In this document: positions 7,063 through 15,993 of the stretch, in pieces | How positions within the stretch are numbered: the stretch's first letter is position 1 | How the letters are laid out: each line of letters opens with the position of its first letter | From: Streptococcus thalassemiae | Lineage (GTDB): Bacteria > Bacillota > Bacilli > Lactobacillales > Streptococcaceae | Assembly (NCBI RefSeq): GCF_903645285.1 | Contig: NZ_CAHJXN010000001.1 | Span: 40,001 to 104,000 of the forward strand | Direction of reading: 5' to 3' | DNA: 64,000 nt | Translations under genes and position numbers: made by a program | The notes under the pieces: generated by a model | Database searches by the model: none | Told to the model about the DNA's origin: nothing | The model's input: the letters and a program-made list of their open reading frames with translations, nothing else

Positions 7063-7089
7063 ATAGTAAAAGACAAAAGGAGAAAAATA

Positions 7090-7893
7090 ATGGCCAGAGG
7101 ACGAGGAAAGTTAACTCCTCAAGACAAAGAGGATATGAAAATCTTTTCCGCAAACCTTAATACGATTTTGTCGGATAGGAATTGTAAGCAAGTTGAATTG
7201 TCCAGAGCGACAGGTATACCTGCTAGCACTTTAACGGGTTATGTGAAAGGAACTTCTTTGCCTATACCCGGAAATGTACAAAAGATAGCTGATTATTTTG
7301 GAGTATTAAAATCGACTTTAGACCCAAGGTTTGTAAGTGAAGATTCTGCTATCAAAGTCAGCCCTGCACCACCACCTGCCACTTCCCCCATCCAATCCAT
7401 CTACAACGAACTTGAACCGCCTGGACAAAGAAAAGTTATCACATACGCTGAAAAATTACGAGATGAACAAGAGAAGCGAAGAAAAACGAAGATAAACGAA
7501 GTATCGGAGAAAGTTGTTCAACTCTATGGTTACGACTACTATGACCACGCTGCTTCTGCTGGTACTGGGCAGTATTTGAATGATGTACGAGTTGAACAGA
7601 TAGAGTTGCCAATAGATGTAGATGCTGACTTTGTTATCCCGATTAAAGGTGACTCCATGGAGCCTGATTATCATGATGGCGACCTAGTGTTTATCCAGAC
7701 AAGTGTTGATTTGAATGATGGTGTTATCGGAGTGTTTAACTACAACGGAGAGGCATATATCAAGCAACTGGTTATTGATACAGAACAATCCTACCTACAT
7801 AGCTTGAACCCTGATTACAAAGATATGCCAATCACACCAGAAACAGACTTCCGAATCATTGGGGAAGTCGTAAATTTGTATAGAGAAAAATAG
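7090..7893 (+). CDS. CI/LexA-type prophage repressor
   Basis: 267 residues. An XRE helix-turn-helix covers about 20-72 (QVELSRATGIPASTLTGYVK), a Pro-rich linker is at 90-100, and a C-terminal S24 peptidase domain covers about 150-265. Catalytic Ser189 lies in KGDSMEP and Lys225 in EAYIKQL. The probable self-cleavage site is Ala157-Gly158 in AASAGTG, so the protein should be inactivated by RecA during the SOS response. The frame is open far upstream, but AAAGGAG before the ATG at 7090 sets the start. It should bind the operators in the 175-bp switch region and keep the early operon silent. Confidence 0.92.
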   Translation: MARGRGKLTPQDKEDMKIFSANLNTILSDRNCKQVELSRATGIPASTLTGYVKGTSLPIPGNVQKIADYFGVLKSTLDPRFVSEDSAIKVSPAPPPATSPIQSIYNELEPPGQRKVITYAEKLRDEQEKRRKTKINEVSEKVVQLYGYDYYDHAASAGTGQYLNDVRVEQIELPIDVDADFVIPIKGDSMEPDYHDGDLVFIQTSVDLNDGVIGVFNYNGEAYIKQLVIDTEQSYLHSLNPDYKDMPITPETDFRIIGEVVNLYREK

Positions 7894-7906
7894 ACGGAGA
7901 ATAACA

Positions 7907-8338
7907 ATGGTTGAATTAAATGAAGAATTTTCTTCAATTTCCTTTAATGAAAAAATATCGAACATTCGTTTTGTACACTTAGAAAATGAAAAACTTTTGA
8001 CAACTGCTTCTTCTTTGGATGAATTTCCTGCTTCTTTTTCGCTTGGAGTAGACATTGATTTGTTCAATATTAAAGCTAATTACAAATACCAAATCCATGT
8101 TTTCTTTCAAGGAGATGGACAACTCCATGAGCAACTCATACACGTTTCAAACGTATACATCCATGAAGAAGAATTTATCTTCTCCAAAAATAATTACGGT
8201 ATAACTACAGGAAGTTTTATCTTTGGATTGACCCCTAAAAAACAAGGTGATTATAGAATTACTCTCAAACTTGTTGACGCGGAATATCAAAAGGTTCTCG
8301 ATGAATTTCATCAATATATCTATCTTTACAAGAGGTAA
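7907..8338 (+). CDS. Unknown lysogeny-module protein, 143 aa
   Basis: It begins MVELNEEFSSISFNEKISNI 13 bases after the repressor stop, with GGAG at good spacing. No signal peptide or membrane helix. The pattern of alternating hydrophobic residues (YKYQIHVFFQGDG, QGDYRITLKLVDAEY) suggests an all-beta sandwich. Because it is cotranscribed with the repressor it should be expressed in the lysogen, as superinfection-immunity or host-benefit genes are. I recognise no family, and the role is inference from position only. Confidence 0.7.
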   Translation: MVELNEEFSSISFNEKISNIRFVHLENEKLLTTASSLDEFPASFSLGVDIDLFNIKANYKYQIHVFFQGDGQLHEQLIHVSNVYIHEEEFIFSKNNYGITTGSFIFGLTPKKQGDYRITLKLVDAEYQKVLDEFHQYIYLYKR

Positions 8339-8343
8339 CAGGC

Positions 8344-8754
8344 ATGAGTGGTACAAGCGAGTTTAAAACAAAAACTACAGACAAAGTCACAGAATTGCGT
8401 TCCCAAAATTATGCTAATGGTGATATAATGAAAGCAAAGATTCAGGAGGAACAAAGTATGGAACGTGAAATGTATACTAAAACAGAAATTGATTTAAAAC
8501 TTGATAAAATCAATTCTGATGTCAAACATGGTTTTGAAAAAGTTGATTTAAAATTCGACCAAGTCAGAACTGAAATGCGTGATGGTTTTGAAAATATGGG
8601 ACTTCGAATGGAAAAAATGTTCTCTGATTTCAAACTGGAGCAACAAAAAGAGAAAGAAGAAAACAAAAAATGGTTAATCGCATTAACCGTCGGATCTCTT
8701 CTTTCAATTATCGGGATTGTCGTTTCAATTATCGCCATCCTAGCCCAAAAATAA
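8344..8754 (+). CDS. Coiled-coil protein with C-terminal membrane anchor
   Basis: 136 residues. Residues about 40-105 form a charged coiled coil with a repeating F-E-x-V-D-L-K-F / F-E-N-M-G-L-R-M pattern. A transmembrane helix (WLIALTVGSLLSIIGIVVSI) sits at the C-terminus, so the bulk faces the cytoplasm. Two starts are plausible: the ATG at 8344 (AGAGGT upstream) and an internal ATG at 8458 (AGGAGGA upstream), which would give 98 residues starting MEREMYTKTEI. It lies 5 bases after the previous gene in the lysogeny arm. It could be a superinfection-exclusion or holin-like protein; neither can be shown. Confidence 0.7.
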   Translation: MSGTSEFKTKTTDKVTELRSQNYANGDIMKAKIQEEQSMEREMYTKTEIDLKLDKINSDVKHGFEKVDLKFDQVRTEMRDGFENMGLRMEKMFSDFKLEQQKEKEENKKWLIALTVGSLLSIIGIVVSIIAILAQK

Positions 8755-8893
8755 AAACCACACTCTCTTTGAACATTACATATCGTTGGAATCGATTTAA
8801 TTTTATGGTGTAGATAAAATTAATAGTAAAAATCAACTGTTTCCTTTTTGGAAATAGTTGGCATATAAAAAACGGAAATAAAGGAGAATACCA
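8755..8893. other. Spacer before the lipoprotein gene
   Basis: 139 bases, AT-rich, with no clear terminator. It ends with AAAGGAG before the lipoprotein ATG. I see only weak -10-like matches such as GATAAAAT, so the lipoprotein may be read from the repressor promoter or from its own weak promoter. Confidence 0.4.
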
Positions 8894-9340
8894 ATGAAAA
8901 AACTACTAACAACATCAGCAATCTTGCTTAGTGCTACAGTTCTAGTAGCATGTTCAAACAACCAATCGACTACCAAAGATAGCGCAGAACAACCAAAAAC
9001 AAAGCAAACTAAAGCAAATGACAAACCTGCTTCTAAAAAGGCTACTAGCTTAGACGATTTTAAAAAAGCACTAGAAAGCAATGGCTTCACTATCAAAGAA
9101 GAAATCTCAAAAGAAGCTAGTCTTATTCAAGCCGAATCAGGGAAAGGGTTCATTTTAGAAGATGATACTGCTGTAGAAGTTTACGAATACTACGAGAAAA
9201 ACCCAATGTTTAAAGAAGCTAAAAAAGAAAAAGAGTTAATCGGACACCCTGCTTATATCTACGGAAATTATGTTGTTTTAGTGCTTAATGCTACAGACTC
9301 AAAAGATAAGATTTTAGAGAGTTTCAAAGGATTTGAGTAG
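8894..9340 (+). CDS. Prophage-encoded lipoprotein
   Basis: 148 residues. A lipoprotein signal peptide ends with the lipobox VLVAC, with Cys20 as the modified residue. A Ser/Thr/Lys-rich linker covers about 21-52 and a small folded domain (SLDDFKKALESNGFTIKEEI) covers about 53-148. It should sit on the outer face of the membrane. Phage lipoproteins in the same place, between repressor and integrase, include Ltp of S. thermophilus phage TP-J34, which blocks DNA injection by related phages. This protein lacks the Ltp helix-turn-helix repeats as far as I can see, so only the position and topology support such a role. Confidence 0.85.
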   Translation: MKKLLTTSAILLSATVLVACSNNQSTTKDSAEQPKTKQTKANDKPASKKATSLDDFKKALESNGFTIKEEISKEASLIQAESGKGFILEDDTAVEVYEYYEKNPMFKEAKKEKELIGHPAYIYGNYVVLVLNATDSKDKILESFKGFE

Positions 9341-9344
9341 ATCG

Positions 9345-9373
9345 TTGACAGTATTTATAAATTGAACTATAAT
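9345..9373 (+). promoter_or_regulatory. Perfect sigma-A promoter between lipoprotein and integrase
   Basis: TTGACA (9345-9350), 17-base spacer, TATAAT (9368-9373). Transcription should start near 9380. The next 80 bases contain no open frame and end in an intrinsic terminator. Confidence 0.85.
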
Positions 9374-9379
9374 TAAGTT

Positions 9380-9460
9380 ACTTAGAGGTTTACCCTCATA
9401 ATTTTAGACTTTGCACCTTAGCGTGCCAGGGGAAGTAACTTAACTGTTGCTTCCCTTTTT
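9380..9460 (+). ncRNA. Candidate small RNA of about 80 nt
   Basis: It is delimited by a perfect promoter and a 10-bp-stem terminator. Between them are two short hairpins, GAGG-TTTAC-CCTC and GCAC-CTTAGC-GTGC, and no ATG. The CCTCAT at 9394-9399 is complementary to ATGAGG in the integrase ribosome-binding site, which is suggestive but short. I do not recognise an Rfam family. Confidence 0.6.
9430..9460 (+). terminator. Intrinsic terminator of the candidate small RNA
   Basis: GGGAAGTAAC (9430-9439) pairs with GTTGCTTCCC (9446-9455), a 10-bp stem with one G-U pair and a 6-base loop, followed by TTTTT. Confidence 0.8.
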
Positions 9461-9467
9461 AAAAACT

Positions 9468-9553
9468 AAAAAATCCCCACGCTCGCAAAGTTTGGCGACT
9501 CTGAGCGTGAGGATATCCTGTATAGTAAAAGGCATTAAAAAGCCTGTTTTACT
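9468..9553 (-). ncRNA. Candidate small RNA of about 86 nt, antisense to the integrase leader
   Basis: On the - strand a promoter (TTGATT at 9588-9583, 17 bases, TAAAAT at 9565-9560) points away from the integrase. The transcript would begin near 9553 and fold first into a hairpin whose arms ATAGTAAAA and TTTTACTAT lie at 9522-9530 and 9547-9555, capped by GGC/GCC. It would end in a 12-position stem (9473-9484 with 9503-9514, one mismatch) followed by U5. Two hairpins with a terminal U-run is the usual build of a regulatory RNA. It runs convergently towards the + strand RNA, with only 7 bases between the two ends. Confidence 0.45.
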
Positions 9554-9587
9554 ATGCCTATTTTATCAAGAAATGAGGTGAAAATCA

Positions 9588-10733
9588 ATGTGGATGGAAG
9601 AACTTTCCAACGGAAAATATAAATTCTTTGAACGATACAGAGACCCGTATACCGAGAAATGGAAAAGGGTATCTGTCACTCTTGATTCGGGTTCAGCAAG
9701 AGCTAAGAAAGAAGCTCAGAAACAACTGGACGAAAAGATAGAATCCTTACTGCAAAAATTGACTACTGCTTCTGCTCTCTTTCACACAGTCTTTGACGAA
9801 TGGTGGGAATTTCACCAGAAGCAAATTAAATTGAGTACGTATAAGACTATGTTAGCTACCTACAACCGAATATCCGATAAAGTTGAACTAGGTACTAAAT
9901 TGGAAAATATGGATGTACGGCTGGTTCAAAGATTGATTGATACTGAAGAATGGACATATACCCAAAAATATCGTGTCAAATCAATTCTAAACGTCTTCTT
10001 TGATTATGCTATCGACCAAGGTTTTATTGAGAATAATCCTGCTAGGAAAGCCAAACTTCCGAGAAAAAAACAAAGCTTGGAGCAGATTAAAAATGCAAAG
10101 GATAAATATCTAGAACCAAAAGAATACAAGGCTATTTTAAAAGAACTCTATCGAAAAGATATTACATTACGATACGCCTTGGCATGTGAGTTTATGATCC
10201 TGAACGGTTGTCGTGTCGGTGAGTTAGCTGGTCTTACACTAGACAAATATCACAAAGATAGTAAGACATTAGATATTCATACTACATTTAATCGATACAT
10301 TCCAGACGATGATGGAACTAAGACTTTTGCCAGCTTCAGGACGACACACCTCACAAAAAGAGAGATTGAAATACTTGATAAAATGATTGAATTAAATCGT
10401 CTAAGCGAAACAACCGATAAGAATTGGCATAAAAGCGACCGCATCTTTGTTACAAATACGGGAAAGCCCGTTCATAGCTCTATCCTAAGCAAGTCTCTCC
10501 AGCGAGCAAATGAACGCCTAAAGAAACCAATTCCCAAACATCTATCCCCTCACATCTTCAGACATACAACTATTAGCATTTTAGCTGAGAATAAAATTCC
10601 GCTAAAAACAATCATGGATAGGGTTGGACATTCTGATTCTGATGTTACTAATTCCATCTATACTCACGTCACGAAGAACATGAAAGATGAAGCAATCAAT
10701 GTACTGGATAAAGTTATGAAAAAGATTTTTTAA
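9588..10733 (+). CDS. int: Prophage tyrosine integrase
   Basis: 381 residues, full length for phage integrases of this type. It has an N-terminal arm-binding domain (about 1-60), a core-binding SAM-like domain (about 62-160) and a catalytic domain (about 175-375). Catalytic residues visible: Arg209 in GCRVGELAG, His322 and Arg325 in HIFRHT, His348 in VGHSD and the nucleophile Tyr358 in NSIYTHV. It recombines attP with the chromosomal attB. The ribosome-binding site is GAGGTG. A perfect promoter lies 240 bases upstream, but a terminator intervenes; the leader also carries an oppositely directed promoter. Confidence 0.95.
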   Translation: MWMEELSNGKYKFFERYRDPYTEKWKRVSVTLDSGSARAKKEAQKQLDEKIESLLQKLTTASALFHTVFDEWWEFHQKQIKLSTYKTMLATYNRISDKVELGTKLENMDVRLVQRLIDTEEWTYTQKYRVKSILNVFFDYAIDQGFIENNPARKAKLPRKKQSLEQIKNAKDKYLEPKEYKAILKELYRKDITLRYALACEFMILNGCRVGELAGLTLDKYHKDSKTLDIHTTFNRYIPDDDGTKTFASFRTTHLTKREIEILDKMIELNRLSETTDKNWHKSDRIFVTNTGKPVHSSILSKSLQRANERLKKPIPKHLSPHIFRHTTISILAENKIPLKTIMDRVGHSDSDVTNSIYTHVTKNMKDEAINVLDKVMKKIF

Positions 10734-10770
10734 AAAGTTTTGCCCCTTTTTTGCCCCCTAAATACAAAAA

Positions 10771-10799
10771 TAGCCCTTCGGATAAAATCCGAGGGGCTA
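10771..10799 (-). terminator. Enolase terminator
   Basis: TAGCCC-TTCGGAT and ATCCGA-GGGGCTA form a 13-bp stem (one G-T pair) around AAA. On the - strand it is followed by TTTTTG. It separates the enolase gene from the prophage integrase. Confidence 0.8.
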
Positions 10800-10820
10800 G
10801 AAACGTTGTTAAATCAACGA

Positions 10821-12128
<1,308 letters not shown>

Positions 12129-12163
12129 TTACTCTCCTTATGAGTTAAATTTTTTACACCTCT

Positions 12164-12192
12164 ATAATACCTTAAAACCCCTCCTTTTTCAA
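12164..12192 (-). promoter_or_regulatory. Enolase promoter
   Basis: On the - strand TTGAAA (12192-12187), a 17-base spacer and TATTAT (12169-12164), about 40 bases ahead of the eno ATG, which has AAGGAG before it. Confidence 0.75.
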
Positions 12193-12273
12193 GAAAAAAC
12201 GTTATCTTTGTGCAAATTTTCCTTAACTTTATAAAGTAATCGCTTTCTTTTGTCTGTTTTATTCTAACTTTTA

Positions 12274-12289
12274 TGATATACTGTTTTCA
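12274..12289 (+). promoter_or_regulatory. Extended -10 promoter giving a probable leaderless mRNA
   Basis: TG-A-TATACT ends at 12282 and the ATG of the next gene begins at 12289, where transcription would start. No ribosome-binding site lies in between. Confidence 0.55.
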
Positions 12290-12735
12290 TGACAGATTTA
12301 TCAAAACAATTACTTGAAAAAGCTCATGGTGGAGCAAAATTAAATCCGGATGAGCAAAGACGCTATCTTGGTACTTTTGAAGAAAGAGTTCTTGGATATG
12401 CAGATATTGACACAGCAAATAGCCCTCAGCTAGAAAAAGGCTTTTTATCTATTTTAGAAAACCTACAGGAAAAAGCAGAGCCTCTATTTGTGAAAATCTC
12501 ACCAACTATCGAATTTGACAAGCAAGTTTTCTACTTAAAAGAAGCAAAAGAAACCAATAGTCAAGCCACCATAGTATCTGAAGAGCATGCTACTTCTCCC
12601 TTCGGTCTGGTTATCCATAGCAATGCACCAGTTCAAGTAGAAGAAAAGGACCTTCGACTTGCTTTTGCAAAACTTTGGGAAGTTCAAAAGGAAGAACCAG
12701 TCAAAACATCCTTCTGGAAGAAATGGTTTGGCTAA
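12289..12735 (+). CDS. YueI-like DUF1694 protein
   Basis: 148 residues of the DUF1694/YueI family (PF07997), common in Firmicutes and of unknown function. Typical features are the [19 protein letters not shown] segment near the N-terminus and a C-terminal Trp-rich tail (FWKKWFG). No signal or membrane helix. The ATG lacks a Shine-Dalgarno sequence and lies immediately after a -10 element, so leaderless translation is likely. It overlaps the converging glycerate kinase gene by 4 bases. Confidence 0.8.
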   Translation: MTDLSKQLLEKAHGGAKLNPDEQRRYLGTFEERVLGYADIDTANSPQLEKGFLSILENLQEKAEPLFVKISPTIEFDKQVFYLKEAKETNSQATIVSEEHATSPFGLVIHSNAPVQVEEKDLRLAFAKLWEVQKEEPVKTSFWKKWFG

Positions 12736-13847
12736 ATCTTGTGCATATTTAATAAGTGCCCAATATTGGCAGCCGTGCGCTCCAGATAGAGACTGGCATT
12801 TTTCAAACTATCTTCTAAAGGTTCACTTTTCTCCAAAATTGAAAAGGCGGCTTGAATATTTTCAAATGGTAAGGGAGGTAAATCCTCAGCAAGACTACCG
12901 CAAATAGCAATAGCAGGAACTCCAACAGGGGTTCTTTTTGCTACACCAATAGGCGCTTTACCTGTTAAGCTTTGACGATCTAGCCTTCCTTCTCCTACAA
13001 CAACCAAGTCAGCATCTGAAACTTTCTTATCAAAGTTGATTAAGTTCAAGCAGGTATCAATTCCAGACACGATATTTGCCTGAGTAAAGGCACACAAACC
13101 AGCAGCAAGGCCTCCACCAGCTCCTGCTCCTTTAATTTCCAATGTTACAGGTGAGGCTTTTTCATAAAAATCTTGGATTGCCTGATCTAGGACTGGAAAC
13201 ATAGCAGGATGTAGGCCTTTTTGTTTGCCAAAAATGTAGGTCGCACCTTGATGACCACATAAGGGACTCGCGACATCTGCTAAAATACGAATTTGCACAT
13301 CTTCAGGAATTTCATAGCGATTTTCTGTTGAAACCGAAGCTAATTTTAGTAAGGATTGACCACAAGCCGGCAAGACATTTCCATCCCTATCATAAAATTG
13401 ATAACCTAAACCAGCAGCAATCCCCAGTCCTCCATCATTACTAGCCGTACCACCAACGCCAATATAGATTTCTTTAATCTCTTTACTAATGAGGTGGCGA
13501 ATCAATTCTCCAATACCACAAGTTTGGATTTTCAGTGGATTTCGTTCCTCTAGCGGAATCTTTCCAAGGCCAACTAAATCAGCAACTTCAAATAGTGCCA
13601 GTCCCCCTTTTTGAAAATAGCGCATGGCTTCTTTTTGGCCAAAAGTGCCTGTCACTTGGATCCATTTTTCTTCTAGGTCAAGAGAATGTCGGATAGCATC
13701 TACAGTACCTTCTCCCCCATCACCAACAGGACAGAGGAGACAGTCTACATCTGCTATCGATTGTTGGAAGCCTCTTTTTATTGCTTCAGCTACCTGTTGA
13801 GCTGTCAAGCTTTCCTTAAACGAATCTGGTGCAATTACAATCTTCAT
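12732..13847 (-). CDS. glxK: Glycerate kinase
   Basis: 371 residues of the GarK/GlxK glycerate kinase family, which phosphorylates D-glycerate with ATP. Seen: the N-terminal [17 protein letters not shown], the Gly-rich [26 protein letters not shown] and [11 protein letters not shown] motifs, and the C-terminal [20 protein letters not shown] active-site segment. All are intact. It lies 9 bases downstream of serB, so the two are probably cotranscribed; both touch the glycerate/serine branch of three-carbon metabolism. Confidence 0.92.
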   Translation of the reverse strand: MKIVIAPDSFKESLTAQQVAEAIKRGFQQSIADVDCLLCPVGDGGEGTVDAIRHSLDLEEKWIQVTGTFGQKEAMRYFQKGGLALFEVADLVGLGKIPLEERNPLKIQTCGIGELIRHLISKEIKEIYIGVGGTASNDGGLGIAAGLGYQFYDRDGNVLPACGQSLLKLASVSTENRYEIPEDVQIRILADVASPLCGHQGATYIFGKQKGLHPAMFPVLDQAIQDFYEKASPVTLEIKGAGAGGGLAAGLCAFTQANIVSGIDTCLNLINFDKKVSDADLVVVGEGRLDRQSLTGKAPIGVAKRTPVGVPAIAICGSLAEDLPPLPFENIQAAFSILEKSEPLEDSLKNASLYLERTAANIGHLLNMHKI

Positions 13848-13856
13848 ATTTTCCCC

Positions 13857-14501
13857 TCATTCTAAAAAGTCAATCAAAGGAAGAACTTCTAAAAAATCCC
13901 TCTTGTCAACATGATTCGGTATTTCCTGTTTCAGCACTTCTTTGGCACAAAAAGCAATTCCCAATCCTGCTGATTTCAACATCAATAAATCATTGGCCCC
14001 ATCACCGATTGCAAACGTTCTTTCTTTAGAAAGTTTTAGTTCCTTTCTCCATTGTTCCAGAGTCTCTTTTTTGACCTCAGGACTTATAATTTGTCCAACT
14101 AATTTTCCTGTTAGAAGACCATCTTTGACTTCAAGTTGGTTGGCAGAAAAATAGGCGATTCCAAGAGATTTTGCTAATCTCTCAACTATTGGAGTAAATC
14201 CACCGGACACCAGACCAACTAGGATGCCATTCTTTTGGAGAATAGAGATAAATTCCTGGGCATTTGGCGTTAGATGAATTGAGTTGAAAACTTTATCAAA
14301 GACCGCAATAGGAAGACCTTCCAACAAGGAAACTCTTTTGCTTAAACTGCTTTCAAAGTTCAACTCTCCTCGCATTGCCTGACTTGTAATCTGCGAAATT
14401 TCCTCCTCACGACCTACCTCTCTTCCCAAAAAATCAATCACTTCTTCTAGGATTAAGGTTCCATCCACATCCATAACACACAAGCCTTTTACTTGAGACA
14501 T
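13857..14501 (-). CDS. serB: Phosphoserine phosphatase
   Basis: 214 residues of the HAD superfamily, SerB type; it releases serine from phosphoserine. Motif I is DVDGTL (Asp nucleophile at about residue 11), motif II is GLVSGGFTP and motif III with IV is AIGDGANDLLMLKSAGLGIA. The usual N-terminal ACT domain is absent, as in many Firmicutes. It is the first gene of a two-gene unit with glycerate kinase. A terminator after glgA separates it from the glycogen operon upstream. Confidence 0.88.
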   Translation of the reverse strand: MSQVKGLCVMDVDGTLILEEVIDFLGREVGREEEISQITSQAMRGELNFESSLSKRVSLLEGLPIAVFDKVFNSIHLTPNAQEFISILQKNGILVGLVSGGFTPIVERLAKSLGIAYFSANQLEVKDGLLTGKLVGQIISPEVKKETLEQWRKELKLSKERTFAIGDGANDLLMLKSAGLGIAFCAKEVLKQEIPNHVDKRDFLEVLPLIDFLE

Positions 14502-14525
14502 CAGTTCTCCTCTCTAAACAGCCCA

Positions 14526-14554
14526 AAAATCGTATGAAGTCATCATACGATTTT
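14526..14554 (-). terminator. Terminator of the glycogen operon
   Basis: AAAATCGTATGA (14526-14537) and TCATACGATTTT (14543-14554) form a perfect 12-bp stem with a 5-base loop just downstream of the glgA stop. Confidence 0.85.
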
Positions 14555-14559
14555 ATCTA

Positions 14560-15993
14560 TTAGTTAACTAAACTATGGTACAAGTCAAGGTATGACCTGC
14601 AGGCTGTATCCCATGAGAAATCACACTCCATAGCTTGTTTTTGTAGGTTTCTCCAAATGTCTGGATGATTTCTATACAAGTCCAAAGCTGTTTGGAAAGT
14701 CCAATTTAACCAATAAGGAGATAGATTGTCAAAGCTAAAGCCAGTACCGCTTCCTTCGATTGGATTGAAAGCACGAACGGTATCTCGCAAGCCTCCAACT
14801 TCATGGACCAATGGCAAAGTTCCATAACGCATAGCCATCATTTGAGACAAGCCACACGGTTCGAAACGACTTGGCATGAGGAAGAGGTCACAAGCAGCGT
14901 AGATTTCTTGAGCAAGTTTGACATCAAAAGTGATATTTGCTGATAGCTTGTCTGGGTAAATCTGAGCAAACCATGAGAAAGCTCCTTCAAAGGCTGGATC
15001 TCCAGTTCCCAAAAGAACAATCTGAACATCATTTTGCAAGATATGGTGAAGACTTTCGACCACCACATCAAAACCTTTTTGACGTGTCAAACGAGAAACA
15101 ATTCCCACTAGAGGAACGTCAGCTCTAACTGGCAGGCCAACTCTCTCTTGTAATTTTGCCTTGTTTTGGGCTTTCCCAGATAAATCTTCCTGACTAAAAT
15201 GATAGTCCAAAAGGATATCCGTCTGAGGATTATAAAGATCAGCATCAATCCCATTCACGATACCAGATACCTTACCAGATTCCATTCTAAGAATCTGATC
15301 CAAGTTACATCCGAACTGACTGGTCATAATTTCATGAGCATAGCTAGGTGAAACGGTTGAAACACGGTCAGCATAAAGAATACCAGCCTTCATCCAGTTC
15401 AGACAGTTGTTCCAGCGAAGGGTACCATCAGCATAACGTTCAAAGCCGACTCCAAACAAATCCCATAACATTCCTTCTGAAAATTGTCCTTGAAATTCCA
15501 AATTATGAATGGTTAAAACAGTTTTTATTCCTTGATAGGCTTGAATCCAACGGTATTTTTCCTTTAACAAGAAAGGAATCATAGCTGTATGGTAGTCATG
15601 AACATGGAGAAGGTCAGGAATGAAGTCAATCCTTTCCATAGCCTCAATGGCAGCCAGTTGGAAGAAAGCGAAACGTTCCCCATCATCAAAATCACCGTAA
15701 ACATGACCACGGAAGAAATAATATTGGCTGTCAATAAAGTAGAAGGTTACACCGTTTAAGACGGTTTTCTTAATCCCACAGTACTGTCTGCGCCAACCGA
15801 CGCTCACCTCAAAATGAAGAACATCTTCAATCTGATTTCCAAATTTAGCCTCTACCATGTCATAGTAGGGTAAAATCACTGCAACTTCATGTCCCGCTTT
15901 TACCAGTGATTTAGGAAGAGCGCCAATGACGTCTCCCAAACCACCTGTTTTTGAAAAGGGTGCACCCTCTGCTGCTACAAATAAAATTTTCAT
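14560..15993 (-). CDS. glgA: Glycogen synthase (ADP-glucose)
   Basis: 477 residues, a GT5 family glycosyltransferase that extends alpha-1,4-glucan from ADP-glucose. The N-terminal [16 protein letters not shown] holds the KxGGL nucleotide-sugar motif; the C-terminal [20 protein letters not shown] with EVGGLRDTV holds the second donor-binding region. Last gene of glgB-C-D-A; its ATG overlaps the glgD stop by 4 bases. Confidence 0.96.
   Translation of the reverse strand: MKILFVAAEGAPFSKTGGLGDVIGALPKSLVKAGHEVAVILPYYDMVEAKFGNQIEDVLHFEVSVGWRRQYCGIKKTVLNGVTFYFIDSQYYFFRGHVYGDFDDGERFAFFQLAAIEAMERIDFIPDLLHVHDYHTAMIPFLLKEKYRWIQAYQGIKTVLTIHNLEFQGQFSEGMLWDLFGVGFERYADGTLRWNNCLNWMKAGILYADRVSTVSPSYAHEIMTSQFGCNLDQILRMESGKVSGIVNGIDADLYNPQTDILLDYHFSQEDLSGKAQNKAKLQERVGLPVRADVPLVGIVSRLTRQKGFDVVVESLHHILQNDVQIVLLGTGDPAFEGAFSWFAQIYPDKLSANITFDVKLAQEIYAACDLFLMPSRFEPCGLSQMMAMRYGTLPLVHEVGGLRDTVRAFNPIEGSGTGFSFDNLSPYWLNWTFQTALDLYRNHPDIWRNLQKQAMECDFSWDTACRSYLDLYHSLVN

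Larger units (their letters stand above)
1..10770. mobile_element. Prophage, one end (lysogeny and early replication modules)
   Basis: A leftward early operon (replication, recombination, SSB, RusA) and a rightward repressor-to-integrase arm diverge from a switch region near 6.95-7.09 kb, the layout of temperate streptococcal siphophages. Genes overlap or nearly abut and several have 28-58 codons. The integrase is the last gene before the enolase terminator, so the junction with the chromosome lies between about 10734 and 10800. Structural and lysis genes would lie left of base 1. The boundary is inferred, because only one attachment site could be in the window and no core repeat can be compared. 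Confidence 0.9.

Noticed and set aside
6877..7089. Upstream extension of the repressor frame by 71 codons
   Set aside because: It would cover the switch region, overlap the divergent gene and bypass the AAAGGAG site at the ATG of 7090.
9373..9460. Classic riboswitch with antiterminator for transcripts from the 9345 promoter
   Set aside because: The 5' arm of the antiterminator lies mostly upstream of the predicted start at about 9380, so this promoter's own RNA cannot form it. The idea survives only for read-through transcripts and no known aptamer is recognised.
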